A DNA stretch of 64,000 bases from Pseudarthrobacter sp. (GTDB taxonomy: Bacteria > Actinomycetota > Actinomycetes > Actinomycetales > Micrococcaceae), in contig JAPSJV010000012.1 in NCBI GenBank assembly GCA_031178005.1, positions 1-64,000 of the forward strand, in the 5' to 3' direction. The notes under the pieces were generated by a model, which was not told the DNA's origin, ran no database searches, and saw nothing but the letters and a program-made list of their open reading frames with translations. Position 1 is the first letter of the stretch. Each line of letters opens with the position of its first letter. The position numbers were made by a program, and so were the translations under genes. Positions 27,626 through 36,987 of the stretch are shown one piece after another.

Positions 27626-28600
27626 TGCTGCCAGGCGGCGTGAACGCTCGATCATGGCCAGCAGGCGCCGGCGCAACTCCGCCGGGCGGGCCAGCTGGTC
27701 CCAGTCAAGCCGAAGAACCAGCCATCCGGCTTCGATAAGCGCGCTTTCCCGGCTGCGCTCGGCTAGAAGGACCTCCTCCGTGGGCCGGTAGTCCGAGTAT
27801 TTGCCCCTCCCGTCGAACTCGACAATGATGCGCCGCTCCGGATCAGCAAAATCGGCCCGAAACTTCCCATTCCGGGTGCGCAACGGAACCTGGGGGACAA
27901 AATTCAGCATGCCGAATGACCGAAGGAGCAGCCTGGTTCGGGTCTCCCCTGCCGACTCTGAGCGCCCGTCCAGCGTCTCCAGCATCCGGGCTGCACGGCT
28001 GGCACCGCGCTTTATGGGACTTCCAGCCAGAAGCCGACACATCTGATCGAGGTCGGCTCCCTTTTGCAGGGCATGATCGCCAATAATCGCCGCCTGTTCC
28101 AGCGGCAGGATCCGGGCGCAGTCCAGGACAGTCCTCTCAAGGCTGGTTACCCGGATCTGCCGTCCATCCTTCAACAGCCAGGCAACGTGATCACCATCAG
28201 CCAGAGGCAGCCGATGCGTCCTGACATCCGGACCGGAGCTCGTGGACGAATTCGCATAGCCGGTAGTGACGTGGACGAGCCGCCCGGCATCCCAGACCTG
28301 ACAATCGTGTAACCGCGCAGCACTGACATGGCTATAGAGCGACACACCACCGGTGGATTCATAGTGCGCCCAGACGAGCAGCTTGTCCCGGTCCCATGGC
28401 TTAAGCCCGTTCCACACGGCGCCTCGGACATAAGCTCCACGCCTTATCCGCAAGAGGACACCACTGCGGACTGCCGATGTCAGGACACGTTCTTCCATCC
28501 CGGCCGCAACCAGACCGGCGGTAGAGACCACCACGTTGCCCGGCCAATGATCGTCCACCAGTTTGCGAAGCTTCTCAGGAGTCATCCACCCAGCCTCCAC
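27602..28600 (-). CDS. AbiEi-like N-terminal domain fused to a DUF559 (Vsr-like) nuclease domain
   Basis: A 332-residue protein. The N-terminal third resembles the AbiEi-type antitoxin winged helix (GLVAAGMEERVLTSAVRSGVL, then IRRGAYV). The C-terminal part is a DUF559/very-short-patch-repair-like fold with a candidate metal-binding set: D in FRADFADPERR, then E and D in IIVEFDGRGKY, with downstream basic residues (RSRESALIEAGWLVLRLDW). No cognate AbiEii toxin gene is adjacent, so a defence or DNA-repair role is unproven. The last residues are encoded by palindrome A. The start could be either the ATG at 28600 or at 28585. Confidence 0.75.
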   Translation of the reverse strand: MEAGWMTPEKLRKLVDDHWPGNVVVSTAGLVAAGMEERVLTSAVRSGVLLRIRRGAYVRGAVWNGLKPWDRDKLLVWAHYESTGGVSLYSHVSAARLHDCQVWDAGRLVHVTTGYANSSTSSGPDVRTHRLPLADGDHVAWLLKDGRQIRVTSLERTVLDCARILPLEQAAIIGDHALQKGADLDQMCRLLAGSPIKRGASRAARMLETLDGRSESAGETRTRLLLRSFGMLNFVPQVPLRTRNGKFRADFADPERRIIVEFDGRGKYSDYRPTEEVLLAERSRESALIEAGWLVLRLDWDQLARPAELRRRLLAMIERSRRLAAISGPPPQ

Positions 28601-28669
28601 GGCGGCCCAGGGTACCGAAAGTCGCCGGATGGCCTATGTGGACAACTGAGCTGACGAGCACCTACGGAT

Positions 28670-28735
28670 ACAAGCGGCCCCGGCCCGCAAAGGCGGTGTT
28701 GCCCAGCACCGCTTTTGCTGGCCAGGGCCGCTTGT
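28670..28735. repeat. 66-bp near-perfect palindrome, copy B
   Basis: Second copy of the element at 27560-27625, of identical length. It is placed 10 bp after the stop of the leftward AlkZ-like gene and 69 bp upstream of the AbiEi/DUF559 start. Its arms begin ACAAGCGGCCCC and close AGGGCCGCTTGT. It could terminate the AlkZ-like gene. The two copies bracket exactly one gene. Confidence 0.8.
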
Positions 28736-28745
28736 GTTGGCCAGG

Positions 28746-29834
28746 CTAGCGCTTCAGGAAGTCCAGGTACCGCCGGGCGGCCTTGCTGAACACCGGTAGC
28801 TTTCGCCCGTCAAAGAGTTCAGGCACGACGGCGGCACTTGGGCCCGTGCCCTGGACGGCCCATGTGCCAATCACCTCTCCCCCGGCAACCATTGTCTTTT
28901 TGAAGACCCCGTTGTTGCCAGGAACGATCTTTCCGGAATGTTCGGCATCCAGGACCAGGCCCCGGTCCATATAGCCCAGCAGGAACTCGTCAAAGCCCGG
29001 CAGCAGCAGGACCGACCGTTGGCCTGGAACGCCTTCTTCCAGTAACGCGGCGGTTTCAGGCGACAGCCAATACTCGGTACCTTCGAATTCCAGGCAGGCC
29101 AGCTGGTCCCGGATGGATTCGAAGGCCGACCGTACCTCGGTCACTGGCAGCTGGGTCCACCAGGCGAAGTCCCTGATGGTGGCCGGTCCATGGCTGGTGA
29201 AATAGCGCAGCATCCACTCGGCCAGGGCATCAGGGCGTTCCAGCAGACGGGACGAGGGAATCCACTCATCGAAGGCGGCGAAATGTTGCTGGTTGCCCGC
29301 CATTGGTCCGAGCACCAGCCAGGCATGACGGCACAGCGTACCCAGGATGTGGATGCCGCGCTGGCCCGTGGTGGGCTGGCCGGCAGCTTCAAGGGCAGCA
29401 AACAGACCGGCACGGCTCACCGGACCGGACGCCGCGATCAATTCCAGGGCGATGTCCCGGCACTTCTCGATGTCCGGCCAGGTGATGCCGAGTTCGCGGT
29501 GCCGGCTGGCCACGGACCGCAGCAGCCGTTCCGCGGTCAGATCAAGCATCCACCTGAGATCTTCCGGTGGCACCAAGTGTAAAGTTCCGCGCATAGGCCA
29601 GGATCTGACGATGGTCCCTGCGTCGATTGCCGCCCGAACGTCGCTAAGGCCTGAGCCGGGAACTCTGGAGCCCACGGCCCACATGCCCGCTGCAAGGTCC
29701 TGGGCCTGCATGGCGGTCATCCAGCGGACGGCTTCGGGGGCGCTGCTGAACCCGGCTCCCAACAGTCCTTGGCTGGCCAGCCTCAGCCTGCCGATGATCC
29801 TGCCGTTTACCCGGTTCCCCTCGGTTTTAGCCAT
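28746..29834 (-). CDS. HTH_42 protein, AlkZ-like DNA glycosylase candidate
   Basis: A 362-residue member of the HTH_42 (PF06224) superfamily of winged-helix DNA glycosylases. The catalytic motif of AlkZ-like members, Gln-aliphatic-Gln, is present as Q43-A44-Q45 in TAMQAQDLAAG; the YcaQ/AlkX branch has Gln-x-Asp instead. Further family features are SWPMRGTLHLV and the terminal domain ending ARRYLDFLKR. AlkZ itself removes bulky alkyl or crosslinked adducts. No natural-product cluster is nearby, so a general repair role is more likely. The ATG at 29834 follows GGATGGGGGGC. Confidence 0.78.
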   Translation of the reverse strand: MAKTEGNRVNGRIIGRLRLASQGLLGAGFSSAPEAVRWMTAMQAQDLAAGMWAVGSRVPGSGLSDVRAAIDAGTIVRSWPMRGTLHLVPPEDLRWMLDLTAERLLRSVASRHRELGITWPDIEKCRDIALELIAASGPVSRAGLFAALEAAGQPTTGQRGIHILGTLCRHAWLVLGPMAGNQQHFAAFDEWIPSSRLLERPDALAEWMLRYFTSHGPATIRDFAWWTQLPVTEVRSAFESIRDQLACLEFEGTEYWLSPETAALLEEGVPGQRSVLLLPGFDEFLLGYMDRGLVLDAEHSGKIVPGNNGVFKKTMVAGGEVIGTWAVQGTGPSAAVVPELFDGRKLPVFSKAARRYLDFLKR

Positions 29835-29898
29835 GCCCCCCATCCTAGGAGCTGGCCGGGCAGCCATCTACAGGACGCCCGTCAAACAGAGAGGAACG

Positions 29899-30966
29899 CT
29901 AGAGCTCCAGCCCGATCAGTAGCGGCTCGGGATGCAGCTCAATCCTGAAGGCCTCGCGCACCCCGTCCCGGACCTCTCGTGCCACGGCCAGCATGTCCTT
30001 GGCGGTGGCCGAACCCCGGTTGGTGATGGCCAGCGTGTGCTTGGTGGAAAGTGAGGCCCGCCCACCGGATGCGCTGTCCGGGTCCAGGCCATATCCCTTG
30101 GCGAATCCGGCGTGGTCAATAAGCCAGGCGGCGGAGAGCTTGACCAGTCCGTCGGAGCCGGACGGGTAGCGCGGCGTATTCTCAGGGAGCCCGGCGGCAA
30201 CTTCCGCGGACACCACGGGATTGGTGAAAAAGGAGCCGGTGGAGTAGGTGTCCCTGTCCTCCGGGTCCAGCACCATGCCCTTGGATGCCCTCAGGCGCAG
30301 CACTTCGCGGCGGACATCTGTGGCGTAAGCTCGTTGGCCGGCCTCTACGCCCAGGGAGCGGGCAAGCTCGGCGTAACGGATCGGTGCGCTCATCCGGCCC
30401 AGCGGCAGCTGGAATTCGACGGTCAGCACCACAAACCGGGGCGACCCGTTGACGGTGGTTTGCTTCAGCATGGAGTCCCGGTAACCGAACTTCAGCTCGG
30501 AGTTGGTGAAGGTCCGCACCGCATTCTTTTGACGGTCCCAGGTCCGGACGGCGGCGATGGTCTGCGAGACGTCGGAGCCGTATGCGCCCACGTTCTGCAC
30601 CGGCGTGGCGCCGGTGGAGCCAGGTATGCCTGAGAGCGCCTCCAGCCCGGACCAGGCGTGCAGCACGGCATGCTTCACCAGGGAATCCCAGTCATGGCCG
30701 GCTTGAACCACCACGGACACTCCACCACAGGAATCTTCGGCATTCACGACGAAACCTTCGGAGGCGAGCCGGACCACGGTGCCGGGGAACCCGTCGTCGG
30801 AAATCAACAGGTTGGACCCGCCGCCAACGATCAGGAGTTCACCGCCTGCGTCATCCACAGCGCGGACGGCATCGATGATTTCCGCCTCAGTGCGGGCCTC
30901 CACAAGTGTTGCTGCGGGGCCACCGACGGCGGCAGTGGTCATCTGGGAAAGCAAGGCTGGGGTCAC
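29899..30966 (-). CDS. murB: UDP-N-acetylmuramate dehydrogenase
   Basis: FAD-dependent reduction of UDP-GlcNAc-enolpyruvate in peptidoglycan synthesis. The 355-residue product has the FAD motif GGGSNLLISDDGFPG, SGIPGSTGATPVQNVGAYG, and GSFFTNPVVS with the catalytic serine. The AWLIDHAGFAKGY motif is also present. The presence of the YRDSMLK tyrosine loop marks type I MurB. The start is a GTG at 30966; an ATG at 30942 is an alternative. It follows the MFS gene by 32 bp on the same strand. Confidence 0.94.
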   Translation of the reverse strand: MTPALLSQMTTAAVGGPAATLVEARTEAEIIDAVRAVDDAGGELLIVGGGSNLLISDDGFPGTVVRLASEGFVVNAEDSCGGVSVVVQAGHDWDSLVKHAVLHAWSGLEALSGIPGSTGATPVQNVGAYGSDVSQTIAAVRTWDRQKNAVRTFTNSELKFGYRDSMLKQTTVNGSPRFVVLTVEFQLPLGRMSAPIRYAELARSLGVEAGQRAYATDVRREVLRLRASKGMVLDPEDRDTYSTGSFFTNPVVSAEVAAGLPENTPRYPSGSDGLVKLSAAWLIDHAGFAKGYGLDPDSASGGRASLSTKHTLAITNRGSATAKDMLAVAREVRDGVREAFRIELHPEPLLIGLEL

Positions 30967-30998
30967 CCCTCCAGCCTAGCCCGTGGATGACGCTGAGG

Positions 30999-32255
30999 TC
31001 AGCCCGCCTTGCGTGCCACAGGCGAGAGCAGGAAGCTGACCAGCAGCATGACCAGGACAGCCAGCAGAGAATGCAGGATGCCAACGTGCTCCGCCAGCAG
31101 CCCCAACAATGGCGGGCCGCAGAGGAACGCACCGTAACCGATGGTGGAAACAACGGAGACGCGTGCGGCGGCCTTCGCAGGATCATCTGCAGCTGCTGAC
31201 ATCCCCACGGGGAAGCCCAGCGAGGAACCCAGTCCCCACAGCGCCAGGGCAACAAACGCCACCCAGGGCGCGGGCGCAAAGACGAACAGCGCCAACCCGC
31301 CTACTGCCAAGGTGACGCAGACCCGCAGGACCGGGACGCGTCCGTAGCGGTCCAGCACCATGGTTCCGGCGAAGCGGCCGATGGTCATGAACGTGACGAA
31401 CAGGCCGTAGCCGATGGCGCCGGCGGCATCCGACTGGTGGTAACTGTCCGCGAGGGCCAGTGCCACCCAGTCGCCGGCGGCTCCCTCGGAAAGGGCCAGG
31501 CCCAGTACCATCACGCCAAGGAGGAGCGTCCGTTTGTCACGCCAGGCTTGGGCGATCAGGCGTTTGTTGTCCACCGGAGCATCTGCGGCGGGGTCCGCCA
31601 GCGGCAGAATGGGGATGGGACCGGTCTGCGGGTCTTCGAAGGTGTCCGGCGTGTAGACGCGCTCCGCCGGGACGGGTTCCACATCCGCGCGGAACCAGGC
31701 GGACGCGGTAGAGACAGAGAGTGCGACGACGGCGCCGGCCGCGGCCAGGTGCCACACCACCGGCAGGCCACCCCAGGCAGCCCACGCGCCCAGCCCGGCA
31801 CCGGCCACCGTGCCCAGGCTGAAGGCGCCGTGCAGCCGGGGCATGATGTGCCGGCCAAGGGCGCGTTCGACGGCGGCGCCCTCCACGTTCGAAGCGGTGT
31901 TCCAACTGCCGGTACCCAGGCCGATGATGGCCAGGCCAGCCGCCACCGCCACTGGATTGGCCAGGACCGTGGAGCCCAGGCCGGCAAGGGCAAGCCCGGC
32001 TCCTACCATGATGCTGCCGATCCGGATGGTTCCCTTGGACCCGAAGTGCAGCACAATCAGCCCGGACGCTGACACTGAGACGAACGATCCCAGCGACAGA
32101 CACAGCAAAAGCAGCCCGATGTTGGCCGGAGTCAGGTCCAGGCTGTCCCGGATGGCGGGAAGCCGCGATACCCAGGAGGAAAAGGCCAGTCCACTGGCGG
32201 CATAGGCAATAGCAACGCCGGTACGCCACAGCGACAGCTGCCTTGCGGCGGCCAC
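30999..32255 (-). CDS. MFS transporter
   Basis: A 418-residue, 12-helix major facilitator protein. The helix 2-3 loop is atypical (VLHFGSKGTIRIGS), and the central loop at about 195-225 is rich in acidic residues. It resembles the YbjJ-like/sugar-efflux-type MFS group rather than drug exporters. The substrate is unknown. It sits upstream of murB and downstream of the HadAB-like genes, all leftward. The start is GTG. Confidence 0.82.
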   Translation of the reverse strand: MAAARQLSLWRTGVAIAYAASGLAFSSWVSRLPAIRDSLDLTPANIGLLLLCLSLGSFVSVSASGLIVLHFGSKGTIRIGSIMVGAGLALAGLGSTVLANPVAVAAGLAIIGLGTGSWNTASNVEGAAVERALGRHIMPRLHGAFSLGTVAGAGLGAWAAWGGLPVVWHLAAAGAVVALSVSTASAWFRADVEPVPAERVYTPDTFEDPQTGPIPILPLADPAADAPVDNKRLIAQAWRDKRTLLLGVMVLGLALSEGAAGDWVALALADSYHQSDAAGAIGYGLFVTFMTIGRFAGTMVLDRYGRVPVLRVCVTLAVGGLALFVFAPAPWVAFVALALWGLGSSLGFPVGMSAAADDPAKAAARVSVVSTIGYGAFLCGPPLLGLLAEHVGILHSLLAVLVMLLVSFLLSPVARKAG

Positions 32256-32302
32256 AGACCCGGAGTCTGTCCCGTCAGCGGACCGGCGGGACGGTTCCCT
32301 GG

Positions 32303-32740
32303 TCAGGACAGCCTGACAACGGCCTGGGCCTTCATCAGCACCTTCACGCCCCCGGCGATGGCGGTGAGGTCGATGCGGGCCGTTCCGGCTTCAGTGTCGA
32401 GTGCTCCAACGGTGCCGCTGACCTCGATCTGCGTGCCGGCGTCGGGAGTTCCCGTGGTATCTGCGACAGGCACGGGCTTGCTGAAGCGGGTCTGGTAATC
32501 CACGACGGCGGCAGGGTCGCCCGCCCAGTCGCTGACCAGCTGGACGGCGGAACCCATGGTGAACATGCCGTGCGCGATGACGCCGGGCAGGCCAACGGAG
32601 GTGGCGAAGGCCTCGTTCCAGTGGATGGGGTTGAAGTCTCCGGATGCCCCGGCGTACTTCACGAGGTCCTGGCGGGTGACCTCGATGGTGCGGCTGCCGA
32701 TGTCCTGGCCGACGCTGAGTTCGGTGATGTTTGGGCTCAT
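32303..32740 (-). CDS. MaoC-family dehydratase, HadB-like subunit
   Basis: A 145-residue hotdog-fold protein with the hydratase motif GDFNPIHWNEAFATSVGLPG (catalytic Asp and His) followed by VIAHGMFTMG. It should dehydrate 3-hydroxyacyl thioesters. It lies 4 bp after the partner gene, which lacks that motif; in mycobacteria the HadAB pair forms a heterodimer of fatty-acid synthase II. In this lineage, which lacks mycolates, the substrate is probably ordinary or branched acyl chains. I use the ATG at 32740. Confidence 0.87.
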   Translation of the reverse strand: MSPNITELSVGQDIGSRTIEVTRQDLVKYAGASGDFNPIHWNEAFATSVGLPGVIAHGMFTMGSAVQLVSDWAGDPAAVVDYQTRFSKPVPVADTTGTPDAGTQIEVSGTVGALDTEAGTARIDLTAIAGGVKVLMKAQAVVRLS

Positions 32741-32744
32741 GGTT

Positions 32745-33206
32745 TTACTGACCCTCTCCGCGGACCAAGAGTGACGATGTGGTGGTGGCGACTTTTGCCC
32801 GGCTGCCGTCGTCGGCCAGCGCCAGGATTTCCGCACGGGTGGTGATCATGGCGCCGCCACCCATGGGACGGACGCCGTCCACATGGAGCTCGGCCACCAG
32901 GCGGTCGCCGGCAACAATGGGCCGGTGGTGGGTGAAGCGCTGGTCCGCGTGGACAACACGCGAAAAGTCGATGCCGGATTCCGGATCCTGGATCAGCTGC
33001 GCATCAGCGCGCTGCGCCACGATGATGGCAAAGGTGGGCGGTGCGACGAGGTCTGCGTGACCCAGGGCCTTGGCGGCGTCGACGTCGAAATGTGCTGGGT
33101 TGGTGGCCTTCACAGCCTGCGCAAACTCACGGATTTTCTCGCGGCCGACGTCGTACACTTCTGCGGCAGGGTAGCTGCGGCCCTGCAGGTCCGGATTGAT
33201 ACTCAT
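32745..33206 (-). CDS. HadA-like dehydratase partner subunit (N-terminal MaoC / FAS1-like fold)
   Basis: A 153-residue hotdog protein of the FAS1-type dehydratase group. Family stretches are VGREKIREFAQAVKATNPAHF, LVAPPTFAIIV and HADQRFTHHRPIVAGDRL. It lacks the DxNxxH hydratase residues and is expected to bind the acyl chain in a heterodimer with the product of the next gene. The two genes are 4 bp apart. Confidence 0.87.
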   Translation of the reverse strand: MSINPDLQGRSYPAAEVYDVGREKIREFAQAVKATNPAHFDVDAAKALGHADLVAPPTFAIIVAQRADAQLIQDPESGIDFSRVVHADQRFTHHRPIVAGDRLVAELHVDGVRPMGGGAMITTRAEILALADDGSRAKVATTTSSLLVRGEGQ

Positions 33207-33246
33207 GGCCTCAAGCCTAGCCGCAGGTTTCCGGCTGCCCGAAAGG

Positions 33247-33471
33247 TTACCGGCGCAGGTTTTTCCTCATGGCCTGGCCGCGGACAACTATCCCGACGAT
33301 GTGCAGGACAAGTCCGACTCCGATCAACGGCAGCGAAGCGACGGCCAGTCCGGAATTGCCGTTAAGGTTGCCCAGGACATTGAGGATGATTCCGATCGCG
33401 ATCATGCCCATGGCCGCGAAGACCAGGATTTTGTAGGACTTGGGCGCGGTGGCCCAGAATTCGTTCAGCAC
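33247..33471 (-). CDS. Small two-helix membrane protein
   Basis: A 74-residue protein with two hydrophobic helices (about 14-32 and 41-62) and a strongly basic C-terminus (RGQAMRKNLRR). No family is recognised. It stands between the DUF2797 gene and hadA, all leftward. Confidence 0.7.
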   Translation of the reverse strand: MLNEFWATAPKSYKILVFAAMGMIAIGIILNVLGNLNGNSGLAVASLPLIGVGLVLHIVGIVVRGQAMRKNLRR

Positions 33472-33504
33472 CGTGCAAGTCTACCGATGCTTTCCGGCGC
33501 GGCC

Positions 33505-34446
33505 CTAGAACAACGATTCCTGGACGGCGGGCACCTCAGAGATGTAGTCGCCCAGCCGGACCACTCCGCCGGCCAGCTGCCCCAGGTTCACCACAAACAA
33601 CGCCTCGCTGCCAGCCAGGGACGCCAGGGCGTTTGCTCCGCACAGCGCTTCAATCCGGAAGCCGTGCTGCCCGGCGTCCAACGCCTGCGGATAGGCATGC
33701 CGCTCCCCCGCCGCGCACAGCAGGGCCGCCTGCGCCGGGCGCACCCAGGACTCATCCACCAATTCAAAATCCACGACGGCGGACTGGCCCAGCAGGGCGC
33801 GGACCCTGGCCGCATGGCCGTGGTTGAGGGCGTCCAGCTCGCCACCGGGCCTCGGTGCCGTCAGGGCTTCGGCCTTGGCTGCCGACCGCACCTGTTGGGT
33901 AAGCCCGGCTCCCCGGGTGACCAGGTCCTCGAGGACCCGGACCACGGCGCCGTCCCGCGCCCGCGCAACGTACCGGGCAGCAACGGCTCCCTGGTCCGCG
34001 AGCCGGTGCCATTTGCGAAGGTTGGAGGCCGTGCCCACCTTGGTGGTGCCGTCCCCAAATGTGGCCACATACAGCCAGTGGTCCTGCATGAGGTAGCTGC
34101 GCAGTCCGTCCGGGACCCGGCCGCCGCGGTGGAAGTCGTGGATCAGCCGGGAGTCGTCCATAACGAAGCACCGCTCGCACTGTTTGCCTTTGACCGCAGG
34201 AGCATGCGCGGGGCAAAGCACGTGCTCGCGGTTCGAGGCCGAGAAAACCTTAACGTGCCCCAGGCAGAACCTGCCCGGAATCACACGCTCGAAGGCCAGC
34301 CGCGAACCCGGCTCGAGGCTCACCTCCCTGAGTGCTCCGCCAGGTGTCTGGAGCCGCAGGACGGGAGTGCCGCCGTCGTGCTCTGGCGTTGCGGAAGGTG
34401 GCCCATCCCAAAAGACCCCGTGGACCAGATAACGGGCATCGGTCAC
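33505..34446 (-). CDS. DUF2797 protein with a GIY-YIG-like core
   Basis: A 313-residue protein. The middle region (WLYVATFGDGTTKVGTASNL, about 125-144, then VARARDGAVVRVLEDLV) resembles the DUF2797/GIY-YIG nuclease fold. The N-terminal half contains a probable zinc knuckle (CPAHAPAVKGKQCERC) preceded by FCLGHV. A nuclease or nucleic-acid role is suggested by the fold only. The start is GTG at 34444-34446, 31 bp after the upstream lyase gene. Confidence 0.7.
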   Translation of the reverse strand: MTDARYLVHGVFWDGPPSATPEHDGGTPVLRLQTPGGALREVSLEPGSRLAFERVIPGRFCLGHVKVFSASNREHVLCPAHAPAVKGKQCERCFVMDDSRLIHDFHRGGRVPDGLRSYLMQDHWLYVATFGDGTTKVGTASNLRKWHRLADQGAVAARYVARARDGAVVRVLEDLVTRGAGLTQQVRSAAKAEALTAPRPGGELDALNHGHAARVRALLGQSAVVDFELVDESWVRPAQAALLCAAGERHAYPQALDAGQHGFRIEALCGANALASLAGSEALFVVNLGQLAGGVVRLGDYISEVPAVQESLF

Positions 34447-34477
34447 GGGGTCTTCTCGGTGCTTCTGTTGAGCGGGG

Positions 34478-35341
34478 CTACAGCGCCGGCTGCACGCCAA
34501 ACGCTACGGCCAGCTTCATGATCTTCTCGGCGCGGCCCAGGCGGGGCAGGTCCGAGCCGTCACGGATGACGCGGCCGTTGGCCTCGAAGTCTGCCATGAA
34601 GTCGGTAGCCCAGGCGACGTCCGACGGCGTGGGGCTGATGACCTCGTTGATCACGTTGGTCTGGTCGATGGCGAGGCACAGCTTGCCAGTCATGCCCATC
34701 ATGACGGTGATGCCGGTCTGCTCCCGCAGGATGGGGTGGTTGGTGCCGACCGTGGGGCCATCGATGGGGCCAGGGAGGTTGCCGACGCGGCTGGCAACAA
34801 CCAGCTTGGCCCGCGGGTAGGCCATGGCCTCCGGCGTGGCTGCCATGCCGGTGTCGCGGCGGAAGTCGCCGGAACCAAAGGCCAGGCGGAACACGCCCTG
34901 TGCCTTGGCAATGTTGTTGGCTTCCTCGATGCCCAGGGCGGACTCCACCAGTGCGATGACGGGAGTCTTGCCGTCCATCCGGTGGAAGCTCTCCGTGACC
35001 TGGTCCGCAGATTCGGTCTTGGCCAGCATCACGCCCAGGAGCCCCGGGGTGCCGCGCAGGCCTGCGAGGTCGTCGGCCCAGAACGGGCTGGTGGCGTCAT
35101 TGATGCGGACCCAGGCCTTGCCGCCGGCGGTGAGCCAGTCAATGACATTGGCACGGGCCTCATCCTTCTGCGACGGGTCCACGGCATCCTCGATGTCCAG
35201 GATGATCGAATCCGCACGCGAGACGGCCGACTGGTCGAAAAGCTCAGTTTTCATGGCGTTAACCAGGAGCCAGGAACGGGCGATGTCAGCGGGGATGTTG
35301 CGATCGAGCCGGGTGGTTGCGGCCGTGGAAATAGACGTCAT
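34478..35341 (-). CDS. CoA-ester lyase of the HpcH/HpaI aldolase / citrate lyase beta family
   Basis: A 287-residue TIM-barrel lyase. Family landmarks are RSWLLVNAMKTELFDQSAVS (CoA-side arginine), SIILDIEDAVDPSQKDEAR (metal-binding acid), ALVESALGIEEANNIA and LAFGSGDFRRDTG. It probably cleaves malyl-, citramalyl- or a related CoA ester. Divergent transcription from an aldehyde dehydrogenase suggests both may serve one catabolic route. The ATG at 35341 was chosen. Confidence 0.87.
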   Translation of the reverse strand: MTSISTAATTRLDRNIPADIARSWLLVNAMKTELFDQSAVSRADSIILDIEDAVDPSQKDEARANVIDWLTAGGKAWVRINDATSPFWADDLAGLRGTPGLLGVMLAKTESADQVTESFHRMDGKTPVIALVESALGIEEANNIAKAQGVFRLAFGSGDFRRDTGMAATPEAMAYPRAKLVVASRVGNLPGPIDGPTVGTNHPILREQTGITVMMGMTGKLCLAIDQTNVINEVISPTPSDVAWATDFMADFEANGRVIRDGSDLPRLGRAEKIMKLAVAFGVQPAL

Positions 35342-35455
35342 GCTACTACCGTATCTTTCCGCGCTGGGCAAAGCATAAGCCAGTGGCCCTTCCAAGTGAT
35401 CTTCACTATGAACAAAACAAATATGACCGAATGCCAGGTGTGCCCCACGTTACTG

Positions 35456-35473
35456 TACCGCGCGGTATAGAAT
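35456..35473 (+). promoter_or_regulatory. Palindrome overlapping a -10 box in the divergent lyase/dehydrogenase promoter region
   Basis: A perfect 12-bp palindrome TACCGCGCGGTA (35456-35467) runs into TATAGAAT, a good -10 sequence for the rightward dehydrogenase gene. A repressor bound here would block the promoter. No regulator gene is adjacent. Confidence 0.5.
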
Positions 35474-35539
35474 CGGGTTCCCGACCCACCTGCGGCACGT
35501 GCTGGTTTCCCGGCCTGCCGAAATCCAAGGAGCATCTGA

Positions 35540-36907
<1,368 letters not shown>

Positions 36908-36927
36908 AGCCCTGGCCGACACCCATC

Positions 36928-36981
36928 TGACTCGCATTTAACGCACTCAAAACGCCCTTTGAGTGCGTTAAATGCGAGTCA
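36928..36981. repeat. Perfect 24-bp inverted repeat between convergent genes
   Basis: Arms at 36928-36951 and 36958-36981 match over all 24 positions around the 6-nt centre ACGCCC. The arm begins TGACTCGCATTTAACG. The arms are AT-richer than the surrounding DNA. It ends 6 bp before the aldo-keto reductase stop and probably forms a bidirectional terminator. Its perfection suggests recent origin or selection on the structure. Confidence 0.85.
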
Positions 36982-36987
36982 CTTGGG

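Noticed and set aside
29899..33206. The HadA/HadB-MFS-murB run as a mycolic-acid operon
   Set aside because: No mycolate genes are present and the host looks like a Micrococcaceae; the dehydratases are better read as general acyl metabolism.
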